Part shown: positions 9,027 to 19,748 of the stretch, piece after piece
Layout of the letters: every line of letters begins with the position of its first letter
Position numbering within the stretch: the first letter of the stretch is position 1
NCBI RefSeq assembly: GCF_029840635.1
Contig: NZ_JAOCCU010000002.1
Span: forward strand, 213,739 to 277,738
DNA from: Mitsuaria sp. GD03876
GTDB lineage: Bacteria; Pseudomonadota; Gammaproteobacteria; Burkholderiales; Burkholderiaceae_C
Reading direction: 5' to 3'
Length of the DNA: 64,000 bases
The notes under the pieces: model-generated
What the model saw: the letters and a program-made list of their open reading frames with translations, nothing else
The model's database searches: none
What the model was told of the DNA's origin: nothing
Translations under genes and position numbers: made by a program

Positions 9027-9913
9027 CAGTACTGCACCTTCTTCTCGACGAAGCGGAACTGCAGCACCGTCAGCGTGATCACGATCGCCATCAGCACCAC
9101 GCTCTGCGCGGCGGAGCCGCCCAGGTCCAGCGCCTTGAAGCCGTCGTAGTAGACCTTGTAGACCAGGATCGCGGTCTCCTTGCCGGGGCCGCCGTGGGTG
9201 GCCGCGTCGATGATGCCGAAGGTGTCGAAGAACGCGTAGACCACGTTGATCACGAGCAGGAAGAACGAGGTCGGCGACAGCAGCGGGAAGGTGATGGTCC
9301 AGAAGCGCCGCCACGGGCTGGCGCCGTCGATCGCGGCGGCCTCGATCAGCGACTTGGGGATCGACTGCAGCCCGGCCAGGAAGAACAGGAAGTTGTAGGA
9401 CACCTGCTTCCAGACCGCGGCCATCACCACCAGCGCCATGGCCTGCTCGGGGTCGAGCACGTGGTTCCAGTCGATGCCCAGCCACTGCAGCCCGTGGGCG
9501 ACGACGCCGATGGACGGCGCGAACATGAACAGCCACAGCACGCCCGCGATCGCCGGCGCGACCGCGTAGGGCCAGATCAGCAGCGTCTTGTAGACCGAGG
9601 CGCCGCGCACCACGCGGTGCGCCATCGTCGCCAGCAGCAGCGAGACCGCCAGCCCGAGCACCGCCACCAGCACCGAGAACACCGCCGTCGTCTTGAACGA
9701 GGCGAGGTAGCTGTCGTCGGCCAGCAGCGTGCGGAAGTTGTCCAGGCCGACCCACTCGGTGGACAGGCCGAAGGCGTCCTGCTGCTGCAGGCTCTGCAGC
9801 AGCGCCTGCGCGGCCGGCCAGAAGAAGAACACGCCGATCACCAGCGCCTGCGGCGCGAGCAGCAGCCACGGCAGCCAGCGCGATCGGAACACCACGCGTT
9901 TCTGTTGGGACAT
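9026..9913 (-). CDS. ugpA: sn-glycerol-3-phosphate ABC transporter permease UgpA
   Basis: A 295-residue permease with about six membrane segments (first at [23 protein letters not shown]) and an EAA motif at [24 protein letters not shown]. It pairs with UgpE to form the membrane channel. It lies 84 nt downstream of ugpB; a terminator-like hairpin occupies that gap. Confidence 0.94.
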   Translation of the reverse strand: MSQQKRVVFRSRWLPWLLLAPQALVIGVFFFWPAAQALLQSLQQQDAFGLSTEWVGLDNFRTLLADDSYLASFKTTAVFSVLVAVLGLAVSLLLATMAHRVVRGASVYKTLLIWPYAVAPAIAGVLWLFMFAPSIGVVAHGLQWLGIDWNHVLDPEQAMALVVMAAVWKQVSYNFLFFLAGLQSIPKSLIEAAAIDGASPWRRFWTITFPLLSPTSFFLLVINVVYAFFDTFGIIDAATHGGPGKETAILVYKVYYDGFKALDLGGSAAQSVVLMAIVITLTVLQFRFVEKKVQY

Positions 9914-9950
9914 CCGGAGTGGGCGTCGAAGGGGAGGGGAAAGCGAAAGG

Positions 9951-9983
9951 AAAAAGGGCCGGCGCGGACGGGGCCGCGCCGGC
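9951..9983 (-). terminator. Terminator-like hairpin between ugpB and ugpA
   Basis: Read leftward, a perfect 10-bp stem (GCCGGCGCGG / CCGCGCCGGC) with a 6-nt loop is followed by CCTTTTTCC. It lies just after the ugpB stop, in operon orientation. Such hairpins often raise the level of binding-protein mRNA relative to the permease genes by partial termination or 3'-end protection. Confidence 0.65.
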
Positions 9984-9997
9984 GCTTCAGCCGGGGA

Positions 9998-11320
9998 TCA
10001 GGACTTGTTGGCCTTCTGGAAGCGTTCCAGCAGCTCGTTGCCGCGCTTGACCGCGGCGTCCAGGCCTTCCTTGGGCTGCTTCTTGCCGGCCCAGACCAGT
10101 TCGAGTTCCTCGTCGATCACCGTGCGGATCTGCGCGAAGTTGCCCAGGCGCACGCCGCGCGACTTGTCGGTGGTCTTGCGGATCATCTGCTGCACCGCGA
10201 CGTCGGTGCCGGGGTTCTGCTTGTAGAAGCCGCTCTGCTCGGTCAGCTCGTAGGCCGCCTTGGTCACCGGCAGGTAGCCGGTGCGCTTGTGGCTCTCGGA
10301 GGCGACCTCGGCCTTGGCCAGGTACTGGAAGAACGCGGCCACGCCCTTGTACTCGGCCGGCTTCTTGCCCGACATCACCCACAGGCTGGCGCCGCCGATG
10401 ACGGTGTTCTGGGGCGCGCCCGGCACGTCGGGGTAGTAGGGCAGCGTCGAGATGCCGAAGTTGAACTTGGCGTTCTTCTTGACGTTGGCGTAGAGGCCGG
10501 AGGAGCCGGTCATCATGGCGCACTCGCCGGAGAAGTAGCTGGCGTCGGCGCTGTTGCCACGGCCCTTGTAGACGAACAGGCCCTGCTTGGCCATGTTGGC
10601 CAGGTTCTCGATGTGGCGCACGTGCAGCGGCGAGTTGAACGCCAGGCGCGCGTCCAGGCCGCCAAAGCCGTTGTTCTTCGTCGCGTACTCGACGTTGTGC
10701 CAGGCGGAGAAGCTCTCGAGCTGCGTCCAGCTGACCCAGCTGGTGGTGAACGGGCACTTGTGGCCGGAGGCCTTGAGCTTGGCCGCGGCGGCGGCCACTT
10801 CGGGCCAGGACGTCGGCGGCTTGTTGGGGTCCAGGCCGGCGGCCTTGAACGCGTCCTTGTTGTAGTGGAAGACCGTCGTCGAGCTGTTGAACGGGAAGCT
10901 CAGCATCTGGCCGTTGGGCGCGGTGTAGTAACCGGCGACGGCGGGGACGTAGGCGGCGTTGTCGAACTTGACGCCGGCCTGCTGCATCACCTGGCCCACC
11001 GGCACGATCGCGCCCTTGCTGGCCATCATCGTGGCGGTGCCGACCTCGAAGACCTGCAGCACGTGCGGCGCGTTGCCGGCGCGGAACGCGGCGATCGCGC
11101 CGGCCATCGATTCGTCGTAGCTGCCCTTGTAGGTCGGGACGACCTTGTAGTCCTTCTGGCTGGCGTTGAAGTCCTTGGCCAGGTCGTTGACCCAGTCGCC
11201 CAGCGCGCCGCTCATCGAGTGCCACCACTGGATCTCGGTCTGGGCCGAGGCGGCGACGGGGGCGGTGAGCGCGGCCAGCGCGATGGACGCGGCCAGCAGG
11301 GAAGTCTTGAGGGGCTTCAT
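9998..11320 (-). CDS. ugpB: sn-glycerol-3-phosphate-binding periplasmic protein UgpB
   Basis: A 440-residue periplasmic solute-binding protein (SBP family 1) with a Sec signal peptide ending VAASA-QT. The mature start TEIQWWHSMSGALGDWV matches UgpB, and residues such as the tryptophans in this stretch line the glycerol-3-phosphate pocket in characterised homologues. It is the first and presumably most highly expressed gene of the ugp operon. E. coli ugp is induced by phosphate starvation through PhoB; no convincing Pho box could be read here. Confidence 0.94.
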   Translation of the reverse strand: MKPLKTSLLAASIALAALTAPVAASAQTEIQWWHSMSGALGDWVNDLAKDFNASQKDYKVVPTYKGSYDESMAGAIAAFRAGNAPHVLQVFEVGTATMMASKGAIVPVGQVMQQAGVKFDNAAYVPAVAGYYTAPNGQMLSFPFNSSTTVFHYNKDAFKAAGLDPNKPPTSWPEVAAAAAKLKASGHKCPFTTSWVSWTQLESFSAWHNVEYATKNNGFGGLDARLAFNSPLHVRHIENLANMAKQGLFVYKGRGNSADASYFSGECAMMTGSSGLYANVKKNAKFNFGISTLPYYPDVPGAPQNTVIGGASLWVMSGKKPAEYKGVAAFFQYLAKAEVASESHKRTGYLPVTKAAYELTEQSGFYKQNPGTDVAVQQMIRKTTDKSRGVRLGNFAQIRTVIDEELELVWAGKKQPKEGLDAAVKRGNELLERFQKANKS

Positions 11321-11678
11321 GGGTCTCCGATGCTCGAAGGGATGGTTCTGCGGACCGCTCCGGAGTCCGTCGGGTGGGACGGTCCGGCGGCGGGCCGGCG
11401 AGCTTATCGGGGCATTGTGACACTGGCGAACTTAGAGTCCCTCGCCCGGGATTGCCCTCTGGCGCTGGGTTAGGATTCCGCCCATTGCCCAGTCCGGGCC
11501 GGCCGCCGACCGCGGCCATCGCGAACGCCTCTTCCAATCCCGTGTCCAGCGGGGGCGGGGACCACAAGTCCGGGGTGCCGTCCGGCCGCGGGTCCCAACG
11601 CTTTTCCCCAGCCTGGCATCGGCGTTCCGCCTCGGACGCCGGCCTGCCGCAACCCCGGTGCGCGAGCACCTGGCCGCC
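11321..11678. other. Divergent intergenic region ugpB / FAD oxidoreductase
   Basis: About 360 nt with no gene. It should carry the promoters of both divergent units. The segment around 11405-11440 is the least GC-rich (CTTATCGGGGCATTGTGACA), but no clear -35/-10 pair or Pho box is evident. Confidence 0.4.
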
Positions 11679-14600
11679 ATGAACGCACCGCATCTGCCGA
11701 TGCCCGCCGACCCCGCGATGGCCGGCGATCCGATCCAGCCGCACGCCAGCGCCGCCCGGCTGCGCGAGATTCCGTACAACTACACGTCCTTCTCCGATCG
11801 CGAAATCGTCCTTCGTCTGCTCGGCGCCCGTGCCTGGCAGCTGCTGGACCGCTTGCGCGGCGAGCGGCAGACCGGCCGCTCCGCGCGGATGCTGTACGAG
11901 GTGCTCGGCGACATCTGGGTGGTGCAGCGCAATCCGTACCTGCAGGACGACCTGCTGGACAACCCCAAGCGCCGCGAGGCGCTGATCGGCGCCCTGCGCC
12001 ACCGGCTCACCGAGGTGCAGCGCCGCCGCCATCCCGAGGACGACGCGCAGCGCGACGCCTGGGTCGGCGAGCTGCTGACCGCGGCGGAGGCCGCGGTGGC
12101 CGCGTTCTCCCACCAGTTCGACCAGGTGGCCGAGTTGCGCAAGCGCGCGGCCAAGGTCTTCGCCCGGACCACCGCGAAGGACAACGTCAAGTTCGACGGC
12201 CTGTCGCGCGTGGCGCACGTGACCGACGCGACCGACTGGCGCGTCGAGTACCCCTTCGTCGTGCTCACCCCCGACACCGAGGCCGAGATGGCCGCGCTGG
12301 TGGCGGGCTGCTTCGAGCTCGGGCTGACGGTGATCCCGCGCGGCGGCGGCACCGGCTACACCGGCGGCGCGGTGCCGCTGGTGTGGAACAGCGCGGTCAT
12401 CAACACCGAGAAGCTCGAGGCCATGCGCGGCGTCGAGATGAAGGCGCTGCCGGGCCTGGACCGCGAGGTCGCGACGATCTGGACCGAGGCGGGCGTCGTC
12501 ACGCAGCGCGTGTCGGACCTGGCGGAGCTGCACGGCTTCGTGTTCGCGGTCGATCCGACCTCGGCCGAGGCCTCGTGCGTCGGCGGCAACATCGCGATGA
12601 ACGCGGGCGGCAAGAAGGCCGTGCTGTGGGGCACCGCGCTGGACAACCTGGCCTCGTGGCGCATGGTGACGCCGGACGCGAAGTGGCTCGAGGTGGTGCG
12701 CGTCAACCACAACCTGGGCAAGATCCACGACGTCGAGGTCGCCAGCTTCGACCTGCACTACTACGACGCCACCGGCAGGACGCTCGAGCGCACCGAGCGC
12801 CTGGACATCCCCGGCCGCACCTTCCGCAAGGAAGGCCTGGGCAAGGACGTCACCGACAAGTTCCTGGCCGGCCTGCCCGGCATCCAGAAGGAAGGCTGCG
12901 ACGGCCTGATCACCAGCGCGCGCTGGATCGTGCACCGCATGCCGGCGCACGTGCGCACCGTCTGCCTGGAGTTCTTCGGCAACCCGAAGGACTGCGTGCC
13001 GTCGATCGTCGACATCAAGGACTTCATGTTCGGCGAGATGAAGAAGCCGAATGGCGCGATCCTCGCGGGCCTGGAGCACCTGGACGACCGCTACCTGAAG
13101 GCGGTCGGCTACGCGACCAAGAGCAAGCGCGGCGGGCTGCCGAAGATGGTGCTGATCGGCGACATCGTCGGCGACGACGCGGACGAGGTCGCGCGCGCCA
13201 CCAGCGAGGTCGTGCGCCTGGCCAACGGCCGCTCGGGCGAGGGCTTCGTCGCGGTCAGCGCCGACGCGCGCAAGAAGTTCTGGCTCGACCGCAAGCGCAC
13301 CGCGGCGATCTCCAAGCACACGAACGCGTTCAAGGTGAACGAGGACGTGGTGATCCCGCTGCCGCGCATGGGCGAGTACACGCTGGGCATCGAGCGCATC
13401 AACATCGAGCTGTCGCTGCGCAACAAGCTGGCGCTGGTCGACGCGCTGCGCGAGTTCTTCGCCGCCGGCAACCTGCCGCTGGGCAAGAGCGACGACGCCG
13501 GCGAGATCCCCAGCGCCGAGCTGCTCGAGGACCGCGTGCAGCAGGCGCTGGCGCTGCTGGACGAGGTCGGCGCGCAGTGGCGCACCTGGATGCAGGAACT
13601 CGACCTCCCGCGCGACGGCGACCGCACCTACTTCGAGCAGCTGCAGGACTACACGCAGCGCGCGAGCTGGAAGCGGCAGATCCTCAAGCCGCTGCAGGAC
13701 GTGTTCGCCGGCGCCTCGTTCGCGCCGATCCTGGCCGAGTGCAAGCGCATCCACAAGGAGGTGCTGCGCGGCCGGGTCTGGGTGGCGCTGCACATGCATG
13801 CCGGCGACGGCAACGTGCACACCAACATCCCGGTGAACTCGGACAACTACGAGATGCTGCAGACCGCGCACGAGGCGGTCGCGCGGATCATGACGCTGGC
13901 GCGCTCGCTGGACGGCGTGATCTCGGGCGAGCACGGCATCGGCATCACCAAGCTGGAGTTCCTCAACGACGAGGAGCTCGCGGGCTTCGCCGGCTACAAG
14001 GCGCGGGTCGACCCCGAGGGGCGCTTCAACAAGGGCAAGCTGCTGCGGCCCGGTTCCGGCGGGCAGGGCGGGCAGAACACCTTCGCCGACCTGACCAACG
14101 CCTACACGCCCAGCTTCGGGCTGATGGGACACGAGTCGCTGATCATGCAGCAGAGCGACATCGGCGCGATCAGCGAGTCGATCAAGGACTGCCTGCGCTG
14201 CGGCAAGTGCAAGCCGGTGTGCGCCACGCACGTGCCGCGCGCCAACCTGCTCTACAGCCCGCGCAACAAGATCCTGGCGACCTCGCTGCTGGTCGAGGCC
14301 TTCCTCTACGAGGAGCAGACCCGGCGCGGCGTGTCGATCAAGCACTGGGAGGAGTTCGAGGACGTCGCCGACCACTGCACGGTCTGCCACAAGTGCGTCA
14401 ACCCGTGCCCGGTGAAGATCGACTTCGGCGACGTCACGATGAACATGCGCAACCTGCTGCGCAAGATGGGCAAGAAGAGCTTCCGTCCCGGCAACGCCGC
14501 GGCGATGCTGATGCTCAACGCGACCAATCCGGAGACGATCAAGGTCGCGCGCGCGGCGATGGTCGGCGTCGGCTTCAAGGCGCAGCGCCTGGCCAACAGC

Positions 14601-15602
14601 CTGCTCAAGCGCGTGGCGCGCAAGCAGACCGGCGCGCCGCCGGCGACCGTGGGCACCGCTCCCGTCAAGGAGCAGGTGATCCACTTCATCAACAAGAAGC
14701 TGCCCGGCGGGCTGCCGAAGAAGACGGCGCGCGCGCTGCTCGACATCGAGGACAAGAACTACGTCCCCATCATCCGCAACCCGCTCAAGACCTCGGCGGA
14801 CGCGGAGGCGGTCTTCTACTTCCCGGGCTGCGGCTCGGAGCGGCTGTTCAGCCAGGTGGGGCTGGCCACGCAGGCGATGCTCTGGCACGCCGGCGTGCAG
14901 ACGGTGCTGCCGCCCGGCTACCTGTGCTGCGGCTATCCGCAGCGCGGTTCGGGCCAGTTCGACAAGGCCGAGCAGATCATCACGGACAACCGCGTGCTGT
15001 TCCATCGCGTGGCCAACACGCTGAACTACCTCGACATCAAGACGGTGGTGGTCAGCTGCGGCACCTGCTACGACCAGCTGCAGGGCTACAAGTTCGAGGA
15101 GATCTTCCCCGGCTGCCGCATCGTCGACATCCACGAGTACCTGCTGGAGAAGGGCATCCAGCTCGACTCGAAGCAGGCCTACCTCTATCACGACCCCTGC
15201 CACTCGCCGATGAAGCTGCAGGAGCCGATGAAGACGGTCAAGGCGCTGGTCGGCCCCGAGGTCATGAAGAGCGAGCGCTGCTGCGGCGAGAGCGGCACGC
15301 TGGGCGTCACGCGGCCGGACGTGTCCACGCAGGTGCGCTTCCGCAAGGAAGAGGAGCTGCGCAAGGCCGAGACGCAGCTGCGCGACGCGGGCAAGGTCGG
15401 CGCCCAGGAGAACGTCAAGATCCTGACCAGCTGCCCGTCCTGCCTGCAGGGCCTGAGCCGCTACGGCGGCGACCTGCAGAACGGCCTGCTCGAGGCGGAC
15501 TACATCGTCGTCGAGATGGCTCGCAAGATCCTCGGCGAGGACTGGATGCCCGCCTACGTGGCCAAGGCCAACAACGGCGGCATCGAGCGGGTGTTGGTGT
15601 AG
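11679..15602 (+). CDS. Giant FAD-linked oxidase / Fe-S / CCG-domain oxidoreductase
   Basis: A 1307-residue fusion. In order: an N-terminal DUF3683-like region beginning [16 protein letters not shown]; a FAD_binding_4 domain with [12 protein letters not shown] near residue 222; an FAD-oxidase C domain ending [14 protein letters not shown] ... GEHGIG; two 4Fe-4S motifs ([11 protein letters not shown] about 838, [11 protein letters not shown] about 900); then two cysteine-rich CCG segments ([10 protein letters not shown] about 1048, [24 protein letters not shown] about 1200, SCPSC). This combines in one chain what D-lactate or glycolate dehydrogenases split over GlcD/GlcF-like subunits. The likely role is oxidation of a D-2-hydroxyacid with electrons passed to the quinone pool; substrate unknown. 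The ATG at 11679 is chosen over an in-frame GTG at 11658. Confidence 0.88.
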   Translation: MNAPHLPMPADPAMAGDPIQPHASAARLREIPYNYTSFSDREIVLRLLGARAWQLLDRLRGERQTGRSARMLYEVLGDIWVVQRNPYLQDDLLDNPKRREALIGALRHRLTEVQRRRHPEDDAQRDAWVGELLTAAEAAVAAFSHQFDQVAELRKRAAKVFARTTAKDNVKFDGLSRVAHVTDATDWRVEYPFVVLTPDTEAEMAALVAGCFELGLTVIPRGGGTGYTGGAVPLVWNSAVINTEKLEAMRGVEMKALPGLDREVATIWTEAGVVTQRVSDLAELHGFVFAVDPTSAEASCVGGNIAMNAGGKKAVLWGTALDNLASWRMVTPDAKWLEVVRVNHNLGKIHDVEVASFDLHYYDATGRTLERTERLDIPGRTFRKEGLGKDVTDKFLAGLPGIQKEGCDGLITSARWIVHRMPAHVRTVCLEFFGNPKDCVPSIVDIKDFMFGEMKKPNGAILAGLEHLDDRYLKAVGYATKSKRGGLPKMVLIGDIVGDDADEVARATSEVVRLANGRSGEGFVAVSADARKKFWLDRKRTAAISKHTNAFKVNEDVVIPLPRMGEYTLGIERINIELSLRNKLALVDALREFFAAGNLPLGKSDDAGEIPSAELLEDRVQQALALLDEVGAQWRTWMQELDLPRDGDRTYFEQLQDYTQRASWKRQILKPLQDVFAGASFAPILAECKRIHKEVLRGRVWVALHMHAGDGNVHTNIPVNSDNYEMLQTAHEAVARIMTLARSLDGVISGEHGIGITKLEFLNDEELAGFAGYKARVDPEGRFNKGKLLRPGSGGQGGQNTFADLTNAYTPSFGLMGHESLIMQQSDIGAISESIKDCLRCGKCKPVCATHVPRANLLYSPRNKILATSLLVEAFLYEEQTRRGVSIKHWEEFEDVADHCTVCHKCVNPCPVKIDFGDVTMNMRNLLRKMGKKSFRPGNAAAMLMLNATNPETIKVARAAMVGVGFKAQRLANSLLKRVARKQTGAPPATVGTAPVKEQVIHFINKKLPGGLPKKTARALLDIEDKNYVPIIRNPLKTSADAEAVFYFPGCGSERLFSQVGLATQAMLWHAGVQTVLPPGYLCCGYPQRGSGQFDKAEQIITDNRVLFHRVANTLNYLDIKTVVVSCGTCYDQLQGYKFEEIFPGCRIVDIHEYLLEKGIQLDSKQAYLYHDPCHSPMKLQEPMKTVKALVGPEVMKSERCCGESGTLGVTRPDVSTQVRFRKEEELRKAETQLRDAGKVGAQENVKILTSCPSCLQGLSRYGGDLQNGLLEADYIVVEMARKILGEDWMPAYVAKANNGGIERVLV

Positions 15603-15813
15603 CCGGCGGGGAAGGCCGGCAGGGAAGGGGCTTGGGGCCCTCGGGACGCGACGCGCGCCACGCGTTGCGGTTCGTCAATCGAAGGCTGACGCGGAAGAAC
15701 CGGTTCGATATCGGTTTGAACTAGGCGCGGTCTGTTGTCGAACTCGCGGCGCGTCGCTTCCCAGGCTCATCGGGAAAGGCGCGCCACCGCCTTGTCCCCT
15801 TTCCGGAGCCCCC

Positions 15814-16389
15814 ATGGACACCGTCATCCTGGTCAGCCGCCAGTTGCTGCTTTTCGCCCACCTCGTCGCGTTCGCGCTGGCCTTCGCCACCATCCTGCGG
15901 GAGGACCTGGCCTTGATGCGCTCGTGGCGCATCGACGTCGCGCAGCTGGAGCGCACCGGCCGGATCGTCGTGCTGCTGCTGGCCGCGCTGTGGCTGACCG
16001 GCGGCGGGCTGATCCTGCTGGACGTGGGCACCGACCTGTCGGCCTTCCTGAATCGTCCGAAGCTGATGACCAAGGTCGGCGTGGTGGCGCTGCTGACGAT
16101 CAACGGCCTGCTGCTGCACACGGTCGCCTTCCCGATGCTGACCCGCCCGCAGAGCCATCCCGGCCGCGCCGCCGCCATCTGCGCGGTGCTGGGCGCGGTG
16201 AGCTCGGTGTCCTGGGGCTACGCCGCCTTCGTCGGCACCGCGCGCATCATCTCGCCGATGATGACCCTCGAGTCCTTCCTGTCGCTGTACGTGATCGCGC
16301 TGGCCGTCGGCCTGGGCGTGGCGCTGGTGGTGGTGCGGCCGATGGTGCGCCACCTGATCCAGTCGGCCGGGAGGCCGGCCCTGGGCTGA
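15814..16389 (+). CDS. Hypothetical integral membrane protein
   Basis: A 191-residue protein with about five hydrophobic segments (residues about 5-25, 50-72, 88-105, 128-150, 158-182) and basic loops. GGAG precedes the ATG by about 7 nt. It has no recognised catalytic motif and the family is not identified; the topology resembles small uncharacterised inner-membrane proteins of Burkholderiales. It stands alone between the large oxidoreductase and a convergent chemoreceptor. Confidence 0.7.
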   Translation: MDTVILVSRQLLLFAHLVAFALAFATILREDLALMRSWRIDVAQLERTGRIVVLLLAALWLTGGGLILLDVGTDLSAFLNRPKLMTKVGVVALLTINGLLLHTVAFPMLTRPQSHPGRAAAICAVLGAVSSVSWGYAAFVGTARIISPMMTLESFLSLYVIALAVGLGVALVVVRPMVRHLIQSAGRPALG

Positions 16390-16398
16390 GGCCCGCGA

Positions 16399-16426
16399 GG
16401 CGATGCGCGATTCCTCGCGCATCGCC
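16399..16426. terminator. Hairpin between convergent genes
   Basis: A perfect 12-bp stem GGCGATGCGCGA / TCGCGCATCGCC closes a TTCC loop (GGAA on the minus strand, a GNRA-type tetraloop). It sits between the stop codons of convergent genes. There is no T-run, so it may act as a transcript-end stabiliser rather than a classic terminator. Confidence 0.6.
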
Positions 16427-16441
16427 GGGGAGCGTTCCGGG

Positions 16442-18376
16442 TCAGACCCGGAACTGCCCCACCTGTTCCACCAGCCGATGCGCCTGCTCCCGCAGGCTTT
16501 CCGCGGCGGCGGTGCTTTCCTCGACGAGCGCGGCGTTCTGCTGCGTGCCCTGGTCCAGCTGGGCGACCGCGCCGTTGATGCGCGTCACGCCCTGGGACTG
16601 CTCCCGGGAGGCGGTCGAGATCTCTCCGATGATGTCGGTCACGCGCCGCACGCTGGCGACGATGTCGCGCATCGCGTCGCCGGTGTCGCCGACGAGCTTG
16701 GCGCCGGACTCGACCCGCTCGCCGCTGGCGGTGATCAGGCCCTTGATCTGCTTGGCCGCTTCCGCGCTGCGCTGGGCGAGCTGGCGGACCTCGGCGGCGA
16801 CCACCGCGAAGCCGCGGCCCTGTTCGCCGGCGCGCGCCGCCTCCACCGCGGCGTTCAGCGCCAGGATGTTGGTCTGGAACGCGATCGAGTCGATCGTGCC
16901 GATGATGTCGCCGATCTGGCGGCTGGCGGCGCTGATGTCGTCCATCGTGGTGACGACCTGCGCGACGACGTCGCCGCCGCGCTGCGCCGCGCGATCCGAT
17001 TCACCGACCAGCTGATGCGCCTGCGCCGCCGAGGCCGCGGTCTGGCTCATCGAGCTGGCCAGCTCCTCCAGTGCCGAGGCGGTTTCCTGCAGGTGGCTGG
17101 CCGATTGCTCGGTGCGGGCCGACAGGTCGCGGCTGCCCGCGGCGACCTCGGCCGAGGCGGTGCCGATGCTGTCGGAGGCCTGGCGCACCTCGTTGATGGT
17201 GCGCGCGAGCTGCTGGCGCATGCGCTCGACGCCGTCGGCCAGCGCGCCGAGGTCGTCGCGCTGGTGCACGATCACCGGACGCGTCAGGTCGCCGGCGGCG
17301 ACCGCGCCGACCGCTTCGTTGAGTTCCGCCAGCGGCTGGCCGACCCAGCGGCCCAGCATCCAGGTCACGCCCAGGCCCAGCAGCACGACCGTCGCCAGCA
17401 TCAGGCCCCAGAGCACCCACAGCGTCGTGTTGTGCGCGGCGAGCGCCTGCGCGCGCGAGGCTTCCGCGACCACCCACCAGCCGGTCGCCTCGGACTTGCG
17501 GCCGACCGCGAACGCGTCCTGGTACTTGTCGCCGTAGACCGCCTGCACCCGCTCGAGCACGCCGTCCTGGTCCCCGGTCAGCGTCTTGACCAACTGCTCG
17601 GCCTGGTCGGCCGGCAGCAGCTCCGACAGCTTCTTGCCCTGCGCGCGCGGATGCGCCCGCAGCAGCGCGTCGGCCGGCGTCTTGCCCGGATCGAGCAGGT
17701 ACAGGCCGCCGGTCTCGTAGAGCTTGACCGCGTCGGCCATGCGCACCAGTTCCTGCTGCAGGCCGCGCATGTCGAAGCCGATGTACAGGATGCCCACGAC
17801 CTTGCCGCCGGCGTCCTTGATCGGCGAGTAGCGCGTCATGTACGGCACCTTGAACAGCGTGGCCGGGCCGATGTAGGTCTCGCCGGTGGACAGCTTGGCG
17901 TAGGCCGCGCCCGCGCGGTCCAGCGTCGTGCCGACGGCGCGCGAGCCGTCTTCCTTCTTCACCGAGGTCGTGACGCGGATGAAGTCGTCGGCGCCCTTGC
18001 GCGCGAAGATCGTCGCGTTGCCGCCGGTCAGCCGGGTGAAGCGGTCCACCGCGTCGAAGTTGCCGTTGAGCTTCTGGCCGTTGAAGGCCAGCTCGCCGTC
18101 GCCCTCCAGCGTGAACGCGCCGCCGGCGAAGTCGCCGGCGAGCACGTCATAGAGCCGGTTGGCCGAATCCCGCGCCGTGCGGTCCAGCGCGTCGGCGACG
18201 CGCGCGACCGAGGCGGCCTCGGCCGACATGTAGTCCAGCGTGCGCTGCTGCGCCTGGTTGGTCAGCACCCAGGACAGGGCGCCGCAGATGACGATCAGCA
18301 GGGCCGCGATCGCGGCGCTCGACCAGAGGGAGACGCGACGGGCGACCGTCGCGCGCACGGCGTTGTTGTTGCTCAT
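16442..18376 (-). CDS. Methyl-accepting chemotaxis protein with Cache_3-type sensor
   Basis: A 644-residue chemoreceptor. An N-terminal membrane helix (about 15-37) is followed by a large periplasmic region with a single-Cache/Cache_3-Cache_2 appearance ([21 protein letters not shown] ... [12 protein letters not shown]). A second membrane helix ([22 protein letters not shown]) leads to a HAMP domain and the long cytoplasmic coiled coil. The signalling tip [33 protein letters not shown] is conserved and will contact CheA/CheW. The ATG at 18376 has a GGAG upstream; an in-frame GTG at 18391 overlaps that site and is rejected. No che genes adjoin it. The ligand is unknown; Cache domains of this kind often bind small carboxylates. 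Confidence 0.93.
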   Translation of the reverse strand: MSNNNAVRATVARRVSLWSSAAIAALLIVICGALSWVLTNQAQQRTLDYMSAEAASVARVADALDRTARDSANRLYDVLAGDFAGGAFTLEGDGELAFNGQKLNGNFDAVDRFTRLTGGNATIFARKGADDFIRVTTSVKKEDGSRAVGTTLDRAGAAYAKLSTGETYIGPATLFKVPYMTRYSPIKDAGGKVVGILYIGFDMRGLQQELVRMADAVKLYETGGLYLLDPGKTPADALLRAHPRAQGKKLSELLPADQAEQLVKTLTGDQDGVLERVQAVYGDKYQDAFAVGRKSEATGWWVVAEASRAQALAAHNTTLWVLWGLMLATVVLLGLGVTWMLGRWVGQPLAELNEAVGAVAAGDLTRPVIVHQRDDLGALADGVERMRQQLARTINEVRQASDSIGTASAEVAAGSRDLSARTEQSASHLQETASALEELASSMSQTAASAAQAHQLVGESDRAAQRGGDVVAQVVTTMDDISAASRQIGDIIGTIDSIAFQTNILALNAAVEAARAGEQGRGFAVVAAEVRQLAQRSAEAAKQIKGLITASGERVESGAKLVGDTGDAMRDIVASVRRVTDIIGEISTASREQSQGVTRINGAVAQLDQGTQQNAALVEESTAAAESLREQAHRLVEQVGQFRV

Positions 18377-18597
18377 GACTGGCGGCTCCACGGCGGCGCG
18401 GAGCAGGAGTGGTGGGAGTTCTCCAGCGCGTCGCGATCGACCTGTCCTTGCGCCGGATCAAAACTTTATGCGCTCCGGGTCGCCAGTCGCACCGTCTTGT
18501 TACCCTTTTCAAGGGTTAACCCGCAGGTATCGCGTACCCCCGTGAACTAATGCGCGGCCGCGACACCCGCCGGGCGGTCGGTTCACGCGCACGTCAC

Positions 18598-18652
18598 CCG
18601 GGCATCAGCCGGGCATCAGCCGGGCATCACCCGGGCCCCACCCGGGCCACGC
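18598..18652. repeat. Five 11-bp tandem repeats
   Basis: Five copies of an 11-bp unit based on CCGGGCATCAG; copies 4 and 5 diverge at the end. They lie between the start of the chemoreceptor and the end of the Bug protein gene, outside any coding region. Confidence 0.8.
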
Positions 18653-18674
18653 ACTGCCGCCGGCGCCGCCGCGG

Positions 18675-19676
18675 TCAATCGGCCGTGATGCCGCGGCTGC
18701 GGATCAGCGCATGCCACTTCTGCGTCTCCGCCTGGACGAAGCGCCCCAGCGCCGCGGCGTCGCCCGGGGCGACCTCCAGGCCGAAGTCCTCCAGCCGCGC
18801 CTTGAGCTCGGGTTGGCCGAGCGCCTTCGTCAGCTCGGCGCCCAGGCGCGCCACGATCGCCTCGGGCGTGCCCTTGGGGACGAACAGGCCCTGCCAGGCG
18901 CTGACGTCGACGCCGGCGATGCCGAGCTCCTCGAAGCTGGGCACGTCGGGCAGCGCCGCGATGCGCCGGGGCGCGAGCACCGCCAGCGCCTTGAGCTTGC
19001 CCGCGCGCAGGTGCGGCAGCGCGGCGGCGGTGTCCAGGATGCCCATCGGCACGACGCCGGCGATCAGGTCCTGCGTCGAGAACGCGGTGCCCCGATAGGG
19101 CACGTGGACGATGTAGCTGTGGGTGCGGTCCTTGAGCAGCTCCATCGCGAGGTGGTGCGGGCTGCCGATGCCGGGCGACGCGTAGCTGTACTTGCCGGGC
19201 CTGGCCTTGACGGCCTCCAGCCACTGCTTGGCGGAGGTGAAGCCGGCGGCCGGATTGACGACCAGCAGCAGCGGGAAGCGGGCCATCAGGCCCACCGGCG
19301 CGAAGTCCGCCGGCGCGTAGGGCAGCTTCTTGTACAGCGCGCTGTTGAAGACCATCGCGCCGTTGTCGCCGGTCAGGATCGTGTAGCCGTCGGGCGGCGA
19401 CTTGGCGGCGTTGTCGGTGCCGATGATGCCGGCGGCGCCGGGCTTGTTGTCGATGACCAGCGTCTGGCCGAGCGCCTTGCCCAGCACCGGCGCCAGCTGC
19501 CGCGCGAGGAAGTCAGACCCGCCGCCGGCCGGATAGGCGACGACCCAGCGGATCGGCTTGGCCGGCCAGGTGTCCGCGCGCGCCACGGCGGGCCAGCCGA
19601 GCGCGGCGGCGGCGGCGCCGGTCGCGCTCGAGAGCAGCAGGGAACGGCGCGCGAGGTCGGTGGGGCGGACGGGCAT
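18675..19676 (-). CDS. Bug-family tripartite tricarboxylate transporter substrate-binding protein
   Basis: A 333-residue periplasmic binding protein of the TctC/Bug family. The N-terminus has a twin-arginine-like LARRSLLLSS followed by a hydrophobic core ending ARADTWP. Family marks are KPIRWVVAYPAGGGSDFLAR (ligand loop), VIDNKPGAAGIIGTDNAAKSPPDGYT and PYRGTAFSTQDLIAG. The start at 19676 has AGGAGA 9 nt upstream. No TctA/TctB membrane genes are nearby; orphan Bug proteins are abundant in Burkholderiales and may share permeases or act in sensing. Confidence 0.92.
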   Translation of the reverse strand: MPVRPTDLARRSLLLSSATGAAAAALGWPAVARADTWPAKPIRWVVAYPAGGGSDFLARQLAPVLGKALGQTLVIDNKPGAAGIIGTDNAAKSPPDGYTILTGDNGAMVFNSALYKKLPYAPADFAPVGLMARFPLLLVVNPAAGFTSAKQWLEAVKARPGKYSYASPGIGSPHHLAMELLKDRTHSYIVHVPYRGTAFSTQDLIAGVVPMGILDTAAALPHLRAGKLKALAVLAPRRIAALPDVPSFEELGIAGVDVSAWQGLFVPKGTPEAIVARLGAELTKALGQPELKARLEDFGLEVAPGDAAALGRFVQAETQKWHALIRSRGITAD

Positions 19677-19748
19677 GGAACAGGTCTCCTTGGGATGCTG
19701 GCCCATCCTAGCCAGCGCCCCGCGCGAGCCCCGTCCGGAACAACCCGA

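Noticed and set aside
11320..11440. Pho box upstream of ugpB
   Set aside because: A GTGTCAC-like half-site is visible, but no second CTGTCAT repeat at 11-nt spacing could be found.
9987..15203. Minus-strand open frame of about 1740 codons across ugpB and the FAD oxidoreductase
   Set aside because: It lies antisense to two clearly recognisable genes, is low-complexity (Arg/Gln/His/Val-rich), and arises from G/C-ending codons in high-GC DNA.
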